A stretch of DNA of 64,000 nt from MFD01213-c1 sp963704405. GTDB lineage: Bacteria > Planctomycetota > Phycisphaerae > Tepidisphaerales > Tepidisphaeraceae. Every line of letters starts with the position of its first letter. The first letter of the stretch is position 1. A program made the position numbers and the translations under genes. The notes beneath the pieces were generated by a model, which saw only the letters and a list, made by a program, of their open reading frames with translations, had not been told where the DNA came from and did no database searches. Below are positions 45,998-58,966 of the stretch, piece by piece. The stretch is taken from NCBI GenBank assembly GCA_963704405.1, contig OY969903.1:2356001-2420000 (forward strand), in the 5' to 3' direction.

Positions 45998-48900
45998 ATG
46001 CGAGTCCATGAGGTACGCGATTTCAGCAAGCGCGGCGATGCGCTTCCGATCCCTAACCTGATCGACGTTCAGATCGAGTCTTATCAAAAATTTCTCCAGA
46101 AAGAAGTCGAGCCCACCAAGCGGAAGAACGAAGGGCTCGAAGCTCTGCTGCGCGAAGTGTTCCCGATCGAGAGCTATGACGGGAACCTGCGCCTGGAATA
46201 TATCAGCTACGATCTTTCCGAAGCGCGCTACACCACCGATGAATGCCGGGCGCTCCGCCTGACCTTTGGCATGCCCTTTCGCATCCAGGTCCGCTTTGTC
46301 CGCAAAGACAAAGACGAAGTGATGGAAGACTCCATCTACCTCGGTGAAATCCCCATCATGATCGGTGGCGGCGAATTCATCATCAACGGCGCCGAGCGCG
46401 TGATCGTGAACCAGTTGCACCGTTCGCCCGGCGTCGACTTCCTCGTTGAAGTGCAGGAAGGCGACCGCCCGCTGCACGGCTGCCGCGTCATCCCCGAGCG
46501 CGGCTCGTGGATTGAATGCTCGGTCACAAAGAAGGACGCACTGGCTGTCCGCATCGACCAATCCAGCAAAATCCCGGCGACGACGTTCATCCGCGCGCTC
46601 GATAAGAAGTATGGCACGACCGAAGCGATCATTCGTGAGTTTTATACAGTTGAATCGGTGAAGATCGGCCAGCTCAATGCGGAATATTATGCCGCCGCTT
46701 CCATCATCGACGCCGAGAGCGGCGAAGAACTGGTGAAGCCCGGCGCACAGATCGCCGAGGCGATCAACAAGATTCAGGCGAGCGGCATGAAGGCTGTTGA
46801 TGTCGTCACGAAGGTGAACGACCCGCTGATTCTCAACACGCTTGCCGATGACAGCTCGACCAGCCACGAAGATGCCCTGATGCGGATTTACGCCCGGCTG
46901 CGTCCCGGAAATCCGCCGCAGTTGGAAAAGGCGATGACGCTTTTCCATGAAAAGTTCTTCGATGAAAACCGCTATCGTCTCGGCCGCGTCGGCCGCTTCC
47001 GCATCAACCGCAAGTTCGACCAGAACGTCCCCGAAACGGTGATGACGCTCCGAAGCGAAGACCTCGTCAACAGCCTGAAGTACATGTTCAAGCTGCGCAG
47101 CGGCGAAGGTTATGTCGATGACATCGACCATCTCGGCAACCGCCGGCTCCGAACCATCGACGAGCTGGCAAGCGAAGAGCTTCGCAAAGGGTTCCTCAAG
47201 CTCAAGCGCACGGTTCAGGAGCGCATGTCCTTGAAGGATCCGAACGAGCTTGGTCGCATCGCCGAACTCGTGAACAGCAAGAGCATCAGCAGTTCAATCG
47301 ACTTCTTCTTCGGTCGCGGCGAGCTGTCCCAGGTGGTCGACCAGACCAACCCGCTCAGCCAGCTCACGCACGAACGCCGCCTGTCGGCCCTTGGGCCAGG
47401 CGGTTTGAACCGCAAGCGCGCCGGCTTTGAAGTGCGCGACGTGCATATTTCGCACTATGGCCGAATCTGCCCGATCGAAACGCCTGAAGGCACCAACATC
47501 GGTCTGATCGCGTCGCTCGCGATCTATTCCGACATTGATGAATATGGCTTCCTCATCACGCCATACCGCGTAGTGAAGGATGGCAAGGTCAACGGCGAGC
47601 ATAAGTACCTCCGCGCCGACGAGGAAATGAAGGCCATCCTCGCGCCGCCGGACGTTGTTGAAAAAGATCATCACACGCTGAAGAAGGGTCTGCTTCTGGC
47701 CCGTGTGCAAGGTGACCTTGCGACCGTGACCAGCAAGGAAGTCCAGTACGTCGACATCAGCCCGCGGCAGACAGTTTCTGTCTCTGCGGCCCTGATCCCG
47801 TTCCTAGAACACGACGACGCCAACCGCGCGCTCATGGGTTCAAACATGCAGCGCCAGGCGGTGCCGTTGCTTCGCACCGATCCGCCGGTGGTTGCGACCG
47901 GTCTCGAACGCCCCGTCGCCCAGAACAGCGGCATGGTCGTTCGCGCCGAGCGCAGCGGCGTGGTCACCAGCGTGGACGCCACCCGCATCCTCATCGACAA
48001 CGCCGACGAATACGTGCTTCGTAAATTTGTCGGGTTGAATGAGCGAACATGCCTGAACCAAAAGCCCATTGTGAAAAAGGGCCAGCGCGTCAAGAAGAAC
48101 CAGATCATCGCCGACGGCGCTGCCGTGCATCAGGGCGAGCTGGCCCTTGGCCGCAATGTGCTCGTCGCGTTCATGACTTTTGACGGCTACAACTTCGAAG
48201 ACGCCATCGTTATCAACCAGAAGCTCGTGAAGGAAGACACGTTCACTTCGATTCACATCGAAGAATACGATGTCGAAATTCGCGAGACGAAGCTGGGTCG
48301 CGAAGAATTCACCCGCGATATCCCCAACGTCAGCGAGCGTGCCCTGGCCAACCTGGATGAGAACGGAATCGTGCGCGTGGGAACACGCGTCGGTCCCGGT
48401 GACATCCTCGTGGGCAAGATCGCGCCTAAGAGCAAGAGCGAGCTGACTCCGGAAGAGAAACTGCTTCATGCCATCTTCGGCCGCGCCGGTGAAGACGTGA
48501 AGAACGATTCGCTGGAAATGCCGGCGGGCGAAGAAGGCGTCGTCATTCACACGCAGCGGTTCAGCCGCCGCATGCACATGACAGACGATCAGAAGAAGGC
48601 ATTGAAGAAGGACATCGACAAATACGAAAAGGAAATGAATGTCCGGGCGATCGAGATCTTCAAGCAGATGATCGGCGAGATCAACGAGACCACCGGTCAG
48701 CAGATGGTCGACCCCGGCACCCGCCAGAAGGTCGGCCAGTCTGAAATCCATGAAGTGATCCTGGAGCAGATCGAAGGCTTCAGCATGGAATGGGTGAAGG
48801 GCAGCAAGGAAAGCCGCGAGCAGGCCGAGAACACGTACAACCGTTTCTGGCCGCGCGTGCAGGCTGTGCTGAAGGAACGCAATCGCCGCATGGAACACAT

Positions 48901-49777
48901 GAAGCGCGGCGACGAGCTTCCCAGCGGTGTGCTTGAGATGGTGAAGATTTACGTTGCCACCAAGCGATCCCTTTCTGTCGGCGACAAGATGGCCGGCCGT
49001 CACGGAAACAAGGGCGTTATCGCCCGCATCGTGCCGGAAGAAGACATGCCGTTCCTCGAAGACGGTTCGCCGGTTGACATCATGCTGAACCCGCTCGGCG
49101 TGCCGAGCCGCATGAACGTCGGTCAGATCCTCGAGACCCATCTGGGCTGGGCCGCCGCGGTGCTTGGATTCCAGTCGGTGACGCCGGTGTTTGATGGCGC
49201 GACCGAAACCGAAATCCACGCCGCGTTGGATGAAGCCAACAAGACCGTCAAAGAGCGCCGAGCTGATCGCAAGAAGACCGGCAAGACGCTTGACCCGCGA
49301 GAGCTCGACGTGGTTATGGGTTACGGCGGCAAGGTCCAGTTGCACGACGGCCGCACTGGCGAACCGTTCGAACAGAAGACGACCGTCGGTTACATCTACA
49401 TGATGAAGCTGCATCACCTGGTCGACGACAAGATCCACGCCCGCGCAACCGGCCCGTACTCACTGATCACGCAACAACCGCTCGGCGGCAAGGCCCGCAC
49501 CGGTGGTCAGCGATTTGGTGAGATGGAAGTGTGGGGCCTGGAAGCATACGGCGCTTCATACGTGCTGCAGGAACTGCTCACGGTGAAGTCGGACGATGTG
49601 GAAGGCCGCACGAAGATTTACGAGTCCATGGTTAAGGGCACGAACACGCTTGAAGCCGGTACGCCGGTGAGCTTTGATGTGTTGTGCAACGAAATCCGCG
49701 GTCTTGGGTTGAATATCCAGTTGGAGAAGAAGAAGGGTCTTGGTGGCCGCGATGGTGAGGATGATGATCTGATGTGA
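45998..49777 (+). CDS. rpoB: DNA-directed RNA polymerase beta subunit
   Basis: 1259 residues, uninterrupted. It begins RDFSKRGDALPIPNLIDVQI and contains GEIPIMIGGGEFIINGAERVIVNQ-type blocks, the rifampicin region FFGRGELSQVVDQTNPLSQL with THERRLSALGPGGL, CPIETPEGTNIGLI, FMTFDGYNFEDAIVI, DKMAGRHGNKGVI and the C-terminal QPLGGKARTGGQRFGEMEVW and AYGASYVLQELLTVKSDD. The rifampicin-binding Asp, His and Ser positions look wild type (VDQTNP, THERRLSALG). AAAGGA lies seven bases before the ATG. It is separated from rpoC by a toxin-antitoxin pair. Confidence 0.98.
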   Translation: MRVHEVRDFSKRGDALPIPNLIDVQIESYQKFLQKEVEPTKRKNEGLEALLREVFPIESYDGNLRLEYISYDLSEARYTTDECRALRLTFGMPFRIQVRFVRKDKDEVMEDSIYLGEIPIMIGGGEFIINGAERVIVNQLHRSPGVDFLVEVQEGDRPLHGCRVIPERGSWIECSVTKKDALAVRIDQSSKIPATTFIRALDKKYGTTEAIIREFYTVESVKIGQLNAEYYAAASIIDAESGEELVKPGAQIAEAINKIQASGMKAVDVVTKVNDPLILNTLADDSSTSHEDALMRIYARLRPGNPPQLEKAMTLFHEKFFDENRYRLGRVGRFRINRKFDQNVPETVMTLRSEDLVNSLKYMFKLRSGEGYVDDIDHLGNRRLRTIDELASEELRKGFLKLKRTVQERMSLKDPNELGRIAELVNSKSISSSIDFFFGRGELSQVVDQTNPLSQLTHERRLSALGPGGLNRKRAGFEVRDVHISHYGRICPIETPEGTNIGLIASLAIYSDIDEYGFLITPYRVVKDGKVNGEHKYLRADEEMKAILAPPDVVEKDHHTLKKGLLLARVQGDLATVTSKEVQYVDISPRQTVSVSAALIPFLEHDDANRALMGSNMQRQAVPLLRTDPPVVATGLERPVAQNSGMVVRAERSGVVTSVDATRILIDNADEYVLRKFVGLNERTCLNQKPIVKKGQRVKKNQIIADGAAVHQGELALGRNVLVAFMTFDGYNFEDAIVINQKLVKEDTFTSIHIEEYDVEIRETKLGREEFTRDIPNVSERALANLDENGIVRVGTRVGPGDILVGKIAPKSKSELTPEEKLLHAIFGRAGEDVKNDSLEMPAGEEGVVIHTQRFSRRMHMTDDQKKALKKDIDKYEKEMNVRAIEIFKQMIGEINETTGQQMVDPGTRQKVGQSEIHEVILEQIEGFSMEWVKGSKESREQAENTYNRFWPRVQAVLKERNRRMEHMKRGDELPSGVLEMVKIYVATKRSLSVGDKMAGRHGNKGVIARIVPEEDMPFLEDGSPVDIMLNPLGVPSRMNVGQILETHLGWAAAVLGFQSVTPVFDGATETEIHAALDEANKTVKERRADRKKTGKTLDPRELDVVMGYGGKVQLHDGRTGEPFEQKTTVGYIYMMKLHHLVDDKIHARATGPYSLITQQPLGGKARTGGQRFGEMEVWGLEAYGASYVLQELLTVKSDDVEGRTKIYESMVKGTNTLEAGTPVSFDVLCNEIRGLGLNIQLEKKKGLGGRDGEDDDLM

Positions 49778-49810
49778 TGCTTCCCATGCAAATGACGCGG
49801 AGGTCGGAGA

Positions 49811-50095
49811 TTGAGAGCCGAAGAGTTTGAATGGGATGCATCGAAGTCAGCGGCGAACCGGCGAAAGCATCGTGTAACGTTCGATGAAGCAACAACTGCG
49901 TTCGATGATCCGAAAAGACGTCGTGAATATGATTCAGGACATTCAGTGACCGAGGAGCGATGGCTCTTGCTTGGAATTTCCGATCGGTCCCGGTTACTGG
50001 CGGTCATTTATACAAAACGCAATGAAACGATCCGCATCATCAGTGCTCGCAGAGCGAATCAAGCAGAGACGCGCCGTTACATCCAAGAGGACTAA
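49811..50095 (+). CDS. brnT: BrnT-family toxin
   Basis: A 94-residue RelE-like ribonuclease toxin. EEFEWDASKSAANRRKHRVTFDEAT, AFDDPKRRREYDSGH, EERWLLLGISDRSRLLAVIYT and ETIRIISARRANQAETRRY are the complete BrnT pattern. The start is a TTG with GGAG just ahead; no in-frame ATG exists near. It lies 33 bp after the rpoB stop and overlaps the antitoxin gene by 74 bases. BrnT cleaves mRNA and is held by its antitoxin, which also represses the operon; here expression is probably also tied to rpoB read-through. Confidence 0.9.
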   Translation: MRAEEFEWDASKSAANRRKHRVTFDEATTAFDDPKRRREYDSGHSVTEERWLLLGISDRSRLLAVIYTKRNETIRIISARRANQAETRRYIQED

Positions 50096-50336
50096 GGCGC
50101 GTTTCGTGAAGTTTTCGCCGGAAGAAATGGCTTATGATGTTCCAGGCGATACCTCGAATTTCGTATTCGCGGGTCGCGGCTCTGGCAGTGTGTTCGCCAG
50201 GCCCGCTCAGACAAACCAGGTAGTGCTTGAGAAGGATGTCGCAAAAGTGTTCAAAGATTCCGCGGCAGTCAACAAGGCGTTGCGGAAGCTGATCGAGGCA
50301 ATGCCACCGACTCCGCGGAAGCGGAAGTCGGCCTGA
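50022..50336 (+). CDS. Antitoxin partner of BrnT
   Basis: A 104-residue basic protein in the position of BrnA. The N-terminus MKRSASSVLAERIKQRRAVT and RFVKFSPEEMAYDVP lead to a C-terminal half VVLEKDVAKVFKDSAAVNKALRKLI, the ribbon-helix-helix-like segment found in an alternative class of BrnT antitoxins; canonical BrnA has a different C-terminus. The ATG at 50022 lies inside brnT and shares 74 bases with it, but the exact start is uncertain. It ends 95 bp before rpoC. The DNA-binding role is inferred. Confidence 0.75.
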   Translation: MKRSASSVLAERIKQRRAVTSKRTKARFVKFSPEEMAYDVPGDTSNFVFAGRGSGSVFARPAQTNQVVLEKDVAKVFKDSAAVNKALRKLIEAMPPTPRKRKSA

Positions 50337-50386
50337 TATTGGGTGAAACCAAGCAAGGCTCGCCGCGATTTTGATATGAAATTACC

Positions 50387-50406
50387 CACGGGTCCTTTAG
50401 CCCGTG
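50387..50406 (+). promoter_or_regulatory. Stem-loop ahead of rpoC
   Basis: CACGGG and CCCGTG flank an 8-base loop in the 95-bp gap between the antitoxin stop and rpoC. There is no U-tract, so it is not a clear terminator; RNA processing or weak attenuation between the TA pair and rpoC is possible. The rpoC start has only a weak GAAAGAG ahead. Confidence 0.35.
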
Positions 50407-50431
50407 CTGAACGAAGAAAGAGAAAACGATC

Positions 50432-54832
<4,401 letters not shown>

Positions 54833-54867
54833 GCGGCAGTGCTTGCGTCGCAGAAAACTGAATGATT

Positions 54868-54901
54868 CAATCGGCCACGGAGTTTTCTCCGTGGCCGATT
54901 G
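54868..54901 (+). terminator. rpoC terminator hairpin
   Basis: A perfect 15-bp stem (CAATCGGCCACGGAG / CTCCGTGGCCGATTG) with a TTTT loop lies 35 bases after the rpoC stop. It has no U-tract after it; instead TATAAT follows directly. A matching hairpin follows the second copy of the rpoC end. Confidence 0.75.
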
Positions 54902-54903
54902 CG

Positions 54904-54909
54904 TATAAT
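54904..54909 (+). promoter_or_regulatory. -10 box of a near-leaderless promoter for the MNT/HEPN pair
   Basis: A perfect TATAAT directly follows the rpoC hairpin and lies eight bases ahead of the ATG at 54918, so transcripts should start one or two bases before it. No good -35 was found, since that position lies in the hairpin arm. The same arrangement precedes the next TA pair. Confidence 0.55.
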
Positions 54910-54917
54910 GAACGCAG

Positions 54918-55226
54918 ATGATCGACCTGATCGAACAAAATCGCTCGCAGATCACCGAGTTATGCCGGCGCTATCGCATCAAGCGGTTGGAGGTGTTCGG
55001 TTCTGCCGCCAGCGGTGAGTTTGACGCTGCGCGAAGCGATGTTGATTTCTTCTATGAGTTTGATGAGTCGGATGTTTCCGATATTGCCGATCGTTTTTTT
55101 GATCTCAAAGATCACCTTGAAGCGTTGTTGGGCCGCAAGGTCGATCTGGTCAGTGCGAGAGATGCAAAGAACCCCTATTTTTTAAACGAAGCCAACCGCT
55201 ATCGGCACACCCTCTATGCCGCATGA
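54918..55226 (+). CDS. mntA: MntA-type minimal nucleotidyltransferase antitoxin
   Basis: A 102-residue nucleotidyltransferase-fold protein with the active-site pattern GSAASGEFDAARSDVDFFYEF (GSx10DxD) and the C-terminal LLGRKVDLVSARDAKNPYF. In MntA-HepT systems it AMPylates the HEPN toxin on its RX4HXY tyrosine and so neutralises it. It overlaps the downstream HEPN gene by 11 bases. The start at 54918 follows a TATAAT by eight bases. The catalytic residues look intact. Confidence 0.9.
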   Translation: MIDLIEQNRSQITELCRRYRIKRLEVFGSAASGEFDAARSDVDFFYEFDESDVSDIADRFFDLKDHLEALLGRKVDLVSARDAKNPYFLNEANRYRHTLYAA

Positions 55227-55554
55227 TCCAAGGAAGTATCTCCGCGATATGCTCGATCGGGTGAAGCTGATTCAAAGCTATACCACCGGTAAATCACTCC
55301 ACGATTTCGAGAAGGACAGCCAGCTTCAGGATGCGGTCCACTGGAGTTTTTGTGTGATCGGTGAAGCCATGTCGCAACTTCGCCAGGTAAATGAATCGAC
55401 TGCTCAAAAGCTGACCGGCTGCGTCCAGATCGTTGGCCTTCGCAATCAACTGATTCACGGATATAGCAACATCCGCATCAGCATTACGTGGAACATTGTT
55501 GAAAAACATCTGCCTCATCTGATGGAGGAATTGCGGACATTGCTGGGAGAATAA
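55216..55554 (+). CDS. hepT: HepT-type HEPN ribonuclease toxin
   Basis: A 112-residue all-helical HEPN (DUF86) protein starting MPHDPRKYLRDMLDRVKLIQSY, with VIGEAMSQL and the RX4HXY catalytic motif RNQLIHGY intact. HEPN toxins cleave RNA (tRNA in known HepT). It overlaps its antitoxin by 11 bases and lies between the two copies of the rpoC 3' end. Confidence 0.92.
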   Translation: MPHDPRKYLRDMLDRVKLIQSYTTGKSLHDFEKDSQLQDAVHWSFCVIGEAMSQLRQVNESTAQKLTGCVQIVGLRNQLIHGYSNIRISITWNIVEKHLPHLMEELRTLLGE

Positions 55555-55601
55555 TTATCACAACTTCTTCCCTGCATGCCCCGCACGGCAGCTTAACTGC
55601 T

Positions 55602-55721
55602 CACTTGAACCTGAAGATCAGGCACCTGGCGCAGCCGGCTCCGGAGCCGACCGAGCCGGTGGCCCGGATTCCGCGGGAAGAAGCGCAAACGCCCGACCTG
55701 GCCCCGCAAGCGGGGAGTTGA
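55602..55721 (+). pseudogene. Detached second copy of the rpoC 3' end
   Basis: Thirty-nine codons plus a stop encode HLNLKIRHLAQPAPEPTEPV and then ARIPREEAQTPDLAPQAGS, the same as the rpoC C-terminus except for one Lys/Arg and the last Ala/Ser. Over the 114-bp aligned part, 10 of 11 base changes are silent. No start or upstream rpoC sequence is attached; weak similarity extends about 20-25 bp further upstream. The bases after the stop again hold an rpoC-like hairpin. It is a fragment left by insertion or recombination. Confidence 0.9.
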
Positions 55722-55751
55722 TCGAGCAGGTTAGTGCAATCCAAGTAGAAT

Positions 55752-55789
55752 CAATCAGCCACGGAAGGAATTTCTTCCGCGGCTGATTG
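55752..55789 (+). terminator. Second rpoC-type terminator hairpin
   Basis: The arms CAATCAGCCACGGAAG and CTTCCGCGGCTGATTG pair with one mismatch around a 6-base loop. It resembles the hairpin at 54868-54901 in sequence and place, 30 bases after the detached rpoC stop, and is likewise followed by GTATAATG. Confidence 0.7.
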
Positions 55790-55791
55790 TG

Positions 55792-55797
55792 TATAAT
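55792..55797 (+). promoter_or_regulatory. -10 box of a leaderless promoter for the RelB/RelE-type pair
   Basis: A perfect TATAAT lies six bases ahead of the ATG at 55804. A start site seven bases after the box falls on the A of that ATG, giving a leaderless message. The preceding hairpin occupies the -35 area. Confidence 0.55.
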
Positions 55798-55803
55798 GGA
55801 CAC

Positions 55804-55995
55804 ATGACTGTCACCAAATTCAAAGTAGGCGGAAAGGAATTCGTGATCGTTCCTCGTCGCGAATATGAACAAGTTGCCGCGCGCTTGGCCGAGGATGCCC
55901 GCGACGTGCGTAAGGCCAAAGCCGCCCTCGCACATTATCGAAAGACCAAGCGCGGTGTGACTCTGGAAGCATTGAAGCAGGAGTCACGAGCCTGA
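55804..55995 (+). CDS. Antitoxin of a RelE-type pair (Phd/RelB-like, small)
   Basis: A 63-residue protein, MTVTKFKVGGKEFVIVPRRE followed by YEQVAARLAEDARDVRKAKAAL and a charged tail. The strand-strand-helix start (FKVGGKEFVIVPRREYEQV) is typical of Phd/YefM-like antitoxins. A TTG at 55789 is in frame but precedes the predicted transcription start. Its stop overlaps the toxin start by three bases within CTGA. Confidence 0.78.
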   Translation: MTVTKFKVGGKEFVIVPRREYEQVAARLAEDARDVRKAKAALAHYRKTKRGVTLEALKQESRA

Positions 55996-56258
55996 GCTCC
56001 CGTTACCAAGTCATCTTCACAGTTCCGGCTGAACGAGCCTACCGCAAGCTGCCAAAACAGGTTCAGCGCCGGGTCTTGGCAAAGGCGGAGCAACTCGCGG
56101 AAAACCCCTGGCCCCTTGGAAGTGCAAAGCTCACCGGTCATGCTTCCTACCGCGTGCGAGTTGGCGATTATCGAATCATTTACGCGGTGCAGCAGAACCA
56201 GCTGTTGGTGCTGATCCTTGATGTCGGAAACCGCCGCTACATCTATCGGGGACTTTAA
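55992..56258 (+). CDS. RelE/ParE-superfamily toxin, apparent CTG start
   Basis: An 88-residue RelE-fold protein: RYQVIFTVPAERAYRKLPKQ, RRVLAKAEQLAENPWP, AKLTGHASYRVRVGDYRIIYAV and LVLILDVGNRRYIYRGL are the full RelE pattern. No ATG, GTG or TTG lies near the N-terminus in this frame; the first plausible codon is CTG at 55992, inside the antitoxin stop (CTGA). The first later standard codon, TTG at 56076, would cut a third of the protein. Low, coupled translation of the toxin is the likely effect. Confidence 0.82.
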   Translation: MSSRYQVIFTVPAERAYRKLPKQVQRRVLAKAEQLAENPWPLGSAKLTGHASYRVRVGDYRIIYAVQQNQLLVLILDVGNRRYIYRGL

Positions 56259-56470
56259 ACAGATCGCGGCCTCGTTCACGGCTCATCTCCTCGGCTACCT
56301 TCTGCCGGTCTTTGATCAATTGAATCGTATGTGGCGGTGTCTTAATGCCGAATTTCGACTTCTTCTGGAATGCGTGCAGCATATAGACGGCGTCGATGAA
56401 CTTGACGGCATCCTCACCCATCTGTTTACAAAGCCGCCTTACCCCCGCGATATGTCCTTGCTGCCCACCC

Positions 56471-58966
56471 TTAAAGCGGCGACCCCTGCAAATTGAAGCT
56501 GTTATCAATCAAACTATAATCCGAGCCATCCACCGTATTGTTGTAATCGAAATCCCCATTAATCCAACCGGACAATGCATGCACAAACCCATTGTCGATC
56601 TTCCCGTAATCCGTGCCGTCCACCTTGCCACTCAGGTCGGCGTCCCCGTAATAGGTGTACTTAATCAGCACATCATTCAGCGCAGGATTCTCGCCATCAA
56701 ATGTGCCCATCGGAGCGCCCGTTCCGTAGATACGATTATTACTCCCATCGTTATTCTTGATGATCCCCAGCGCTGTCTTATGCGTTGCGTCATTGGACGC
56801 CGACGTCGACTCAATACCGCCGCCGTTCCAGGCTCCGGCGGCGTTCCCTGTCGTCAGCAGGGCTGTTAATGAAGCCAAATCCCCACCCTTCACAATCATC
56901 ACATTATTATTCAAATCGAGCTGGCCGCTGTCAGAAAACGCCGTCGTCATCAAAACCTTCCCACCCGAGCTTGCACTTGGCAGCACAACCGCGCTATTAA
57001 ACGATCCGATTGTCAGGCCCGCCAGATGCTGGGAACCATTGAAGTTCACCAGATTGTTTGAGCCGCTGATATTGATGCTCACGTTCGGCGAGCCCGAAGC
57101 CGTATCTCCATTCACATTGTATCCTGCAACCGGCGTACTCAGCACCGTAATCAAATCATTGCCGCCGGAACCGCCTGCCAACGATACATTCGAAATATTT
57201 GAAATCTGGATCGGGGTAGACCCCAATCCGCCCGAAACCGAAACACTCGAAGTCGTGACGGAGATTCCGTCATTAGAAACGGTGCCGATAAAGTTGATCG
57301 AATTATTGCCTGCCGCCGACGCGTTATAAATGATGTTCGTCCAGCCCGTGGTGAAATCGCCATTGGAGAAATCGAGCGTCAGCGTATCGTTGCCCGCGTT
57401 GGCGTTCAGCAGCATCGCCGACGCATCCGCCAGCACCAACGTCGCGGTCGGCGAACCTGCACCCGGCGTGGCAGAGTTGATCCATTCACCAAAATGCGTG
57501 CTGTCCTGCTTGCGGACATACAGGTTTGAAACTCCCGTCTGCGGCAGGCTCGCCAGATCCGGGAGGAGCAGGTTTGCCATCGGCGTTCCGCGGCCAGTCA
57601 CCAGGTCATAACCCGGGCCTGCCGCAAGCCCGTTGTTGCCGGTAGTCACATCGTGAAAGTCGGCAGATGAAATCTGATAAAGCCGCGGCAGCGTCTGCGA
57701 GAACCCATCCATCGTGCCCAGCCCGTTCAGCGCGCGGCCTTGCTGCACAACCGCCATCATTCCGGCCCATGTCGGGGCGGCGAGGCTCGTTCCCCCTTCA
57801 TAACCATCGAGCCAGGGCTGCCCAGCAGCGTTGAAGTCCCAGGAATCGCACAACGCCACACCCGGCGCATTTGGATCGGCCTCTGATGAAACGTCGGGAA
57901 TGGTGCGTTTGGTTGTGGAGAACGCGTTGACCGTGCCGTTCTGATATGCCGGCTGATTTTCCTGCGTGCTCACACCGCCGCCGCTGCCGGACCATCCGCT
58001 TTCACTCGAATAACTATTTCCGCTGACGGTTAGCGCGGTCCCACCAACTGCCACGACATTTGGCGATGTGGCTGGATATCCGCCCGGCGCGCCTTTATCC
58101 CCAGTAGAAGCGAGGAACGTGATGCCCTGATGGCCGGCCGGTGTTGTGAGGAATTGATCGTAACTGGTAACTCCCGCACCTTCCGCAAATCCAAAGCTCA
58201 TCGAAATGACTGATACACCGGCGGCCTGCCGGGCCCATTGGACACCGCCCACGATTGTGCCCGGTGTATTTGGATTTCCGATCATGTCAAAAGAACCGGA
58301 GGAATTACATTCCACGAGGATGATGCTGGCCTTGGGCGCCATCACATGCGACCACTCGATGTCCAGGGCAGCTTCTTCCTCCCATGTTCCCTGGGAGTAA
58401 TTGGGCCCGTGAGGGTCCGTGGCTGGAAGGGTCGATCCACCCGTCTGGTTGACTCGCGTCAAGCTGGGTGGGTCGGGAAGCCCGAATTGCAGATCAAACG
58501 TATGCAAGTCCGTCGCGGCATAGGGATAATCGTATGCATCAATGATGGCAATGGTCTGACCGGTCCCATCGCCTTGGATGCTGTCGAATGTCACACTGGC
58601 CGCCCCATATTGTCCCATCCCATATGCCCCGCGCATTTGGGCAGGTGTCTTTGCGCTGGCCGGTGGCGCGGCCGCACCCATCAAGGCGGCAGGCGATGCG
58701 CCGCTGAGCGGAACCGTCAACGAAATCGGATTCGCCTGAACAGGCAAAATCGTCCCCGCCGCTGCTTTAATCGGTGTTCGCACCGGCGCATGAGCCACCC
58801 TCTGCGCCACATGATGCTTTACCACATGGTGAGTCACCACCACCCGAGGCAGCACATGTGGGGTAAAACTCAGCAAAACCCGATTTTCAAGACTTTCGAC
58901 CGCTGCTTTAAACGTGTTCAATGATAAAACCTGGTGTGACAAATTCCTCTTCACGCTCTTGGGCAT
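56471..58966 (-). CDS. Secreted S53 (sedolisin/kumamolisin-like) serine-carboxyl peptidase with dockerin-like tail
   Basis: An 831-residue protein. The N-terminus has the planctomycete sorting-type motif VESLENRVLLSF, then a His-rich region. The S53 domain (about 105-480) has Glu198 and Asp202 (WEEEAALDIEW), the oxyanion Asp290 (ASTGDKGAPGG) and catalytic Ser394 (EGGTSLAAPTW); the cognate pro-domain is not obvious. A beta-rich region follows. The last about 60 residues contain two dockerin-like repeats (GDADLSGKVDGTDYGKIDNG, GDFDYNNTVDGSDYSLIDNS). Such enzymes are acid-active endopeptidases. AGGAGG lies five bases before the ATG. Confidence 0.9.
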   Translation of the reverse strand: MPKSVKRNLSHQVLSLNTFKAAVESLENRVLLSFTPHVLPRVVVTHHVVKHHVAQRVAHAPVRTPIKAAAGTILPVQANPISLTVPLSGASPAALMGAAAPPASAKTPAQMRGAYGMGQYGAASVTFDSIQGDGTGQTIAIIDAYDYPYAATDLHTFDLQFGLPDPPSLTRVNQTGGSTLPATDPHGPNYSQGTWEEEAALDIEWSHVMAPKASIILVECNSSGSFDMIGNPNTPGTIVGGVQWARQAAGVSVISMSFGFAEGAGVTSYDQFLTTPAGHQGITFLASTGDKGAPGGYPATSPNVVAVGGTALTVSGNSYSSESGWSGSGGGVSTQENQPAYQNGTVNAFSTTKRTIPDVSSEADPNAPGVALCDSWDFNAAGQPWLDGYEGGTSLAAPTWAGMMAVVQQGRALNGLGTMDGFSQTLPRLYQISSADFHDVTTGNNGLAAGPGYDLVTGRGTPMANLLLPDLASLPQTGVSNLYVRKQDSTHFGEWINSATPGAGSPTATLVLADASAMLLNANAGNDTLTLDFSNGDFTTGWTNIIYNASAAGNNSINFIGTVSNDGISVTTSSVSVSGGLGSTPIQISNISNVSLAGGSGGNDLITVLSTPVAGYNVNGDTASGSPNVSINISGSNNLVNFNGSQHLAGLTIGSFNSAVVLPSASSGGKVLMTTAFSDSGQLDLNNNVMIVKGGDLASLTALLTTGNAAGAWNGGGIESTSASNDATHKTALGIIKNNDGSNNRIYGTGAPMGTFDGENPALNDVLIKYTYYGDADLSGKVDGTDYGKIDNGFVHALSGWINGDFDYNNTVDGSDYSLIDNSFNLQGSPL

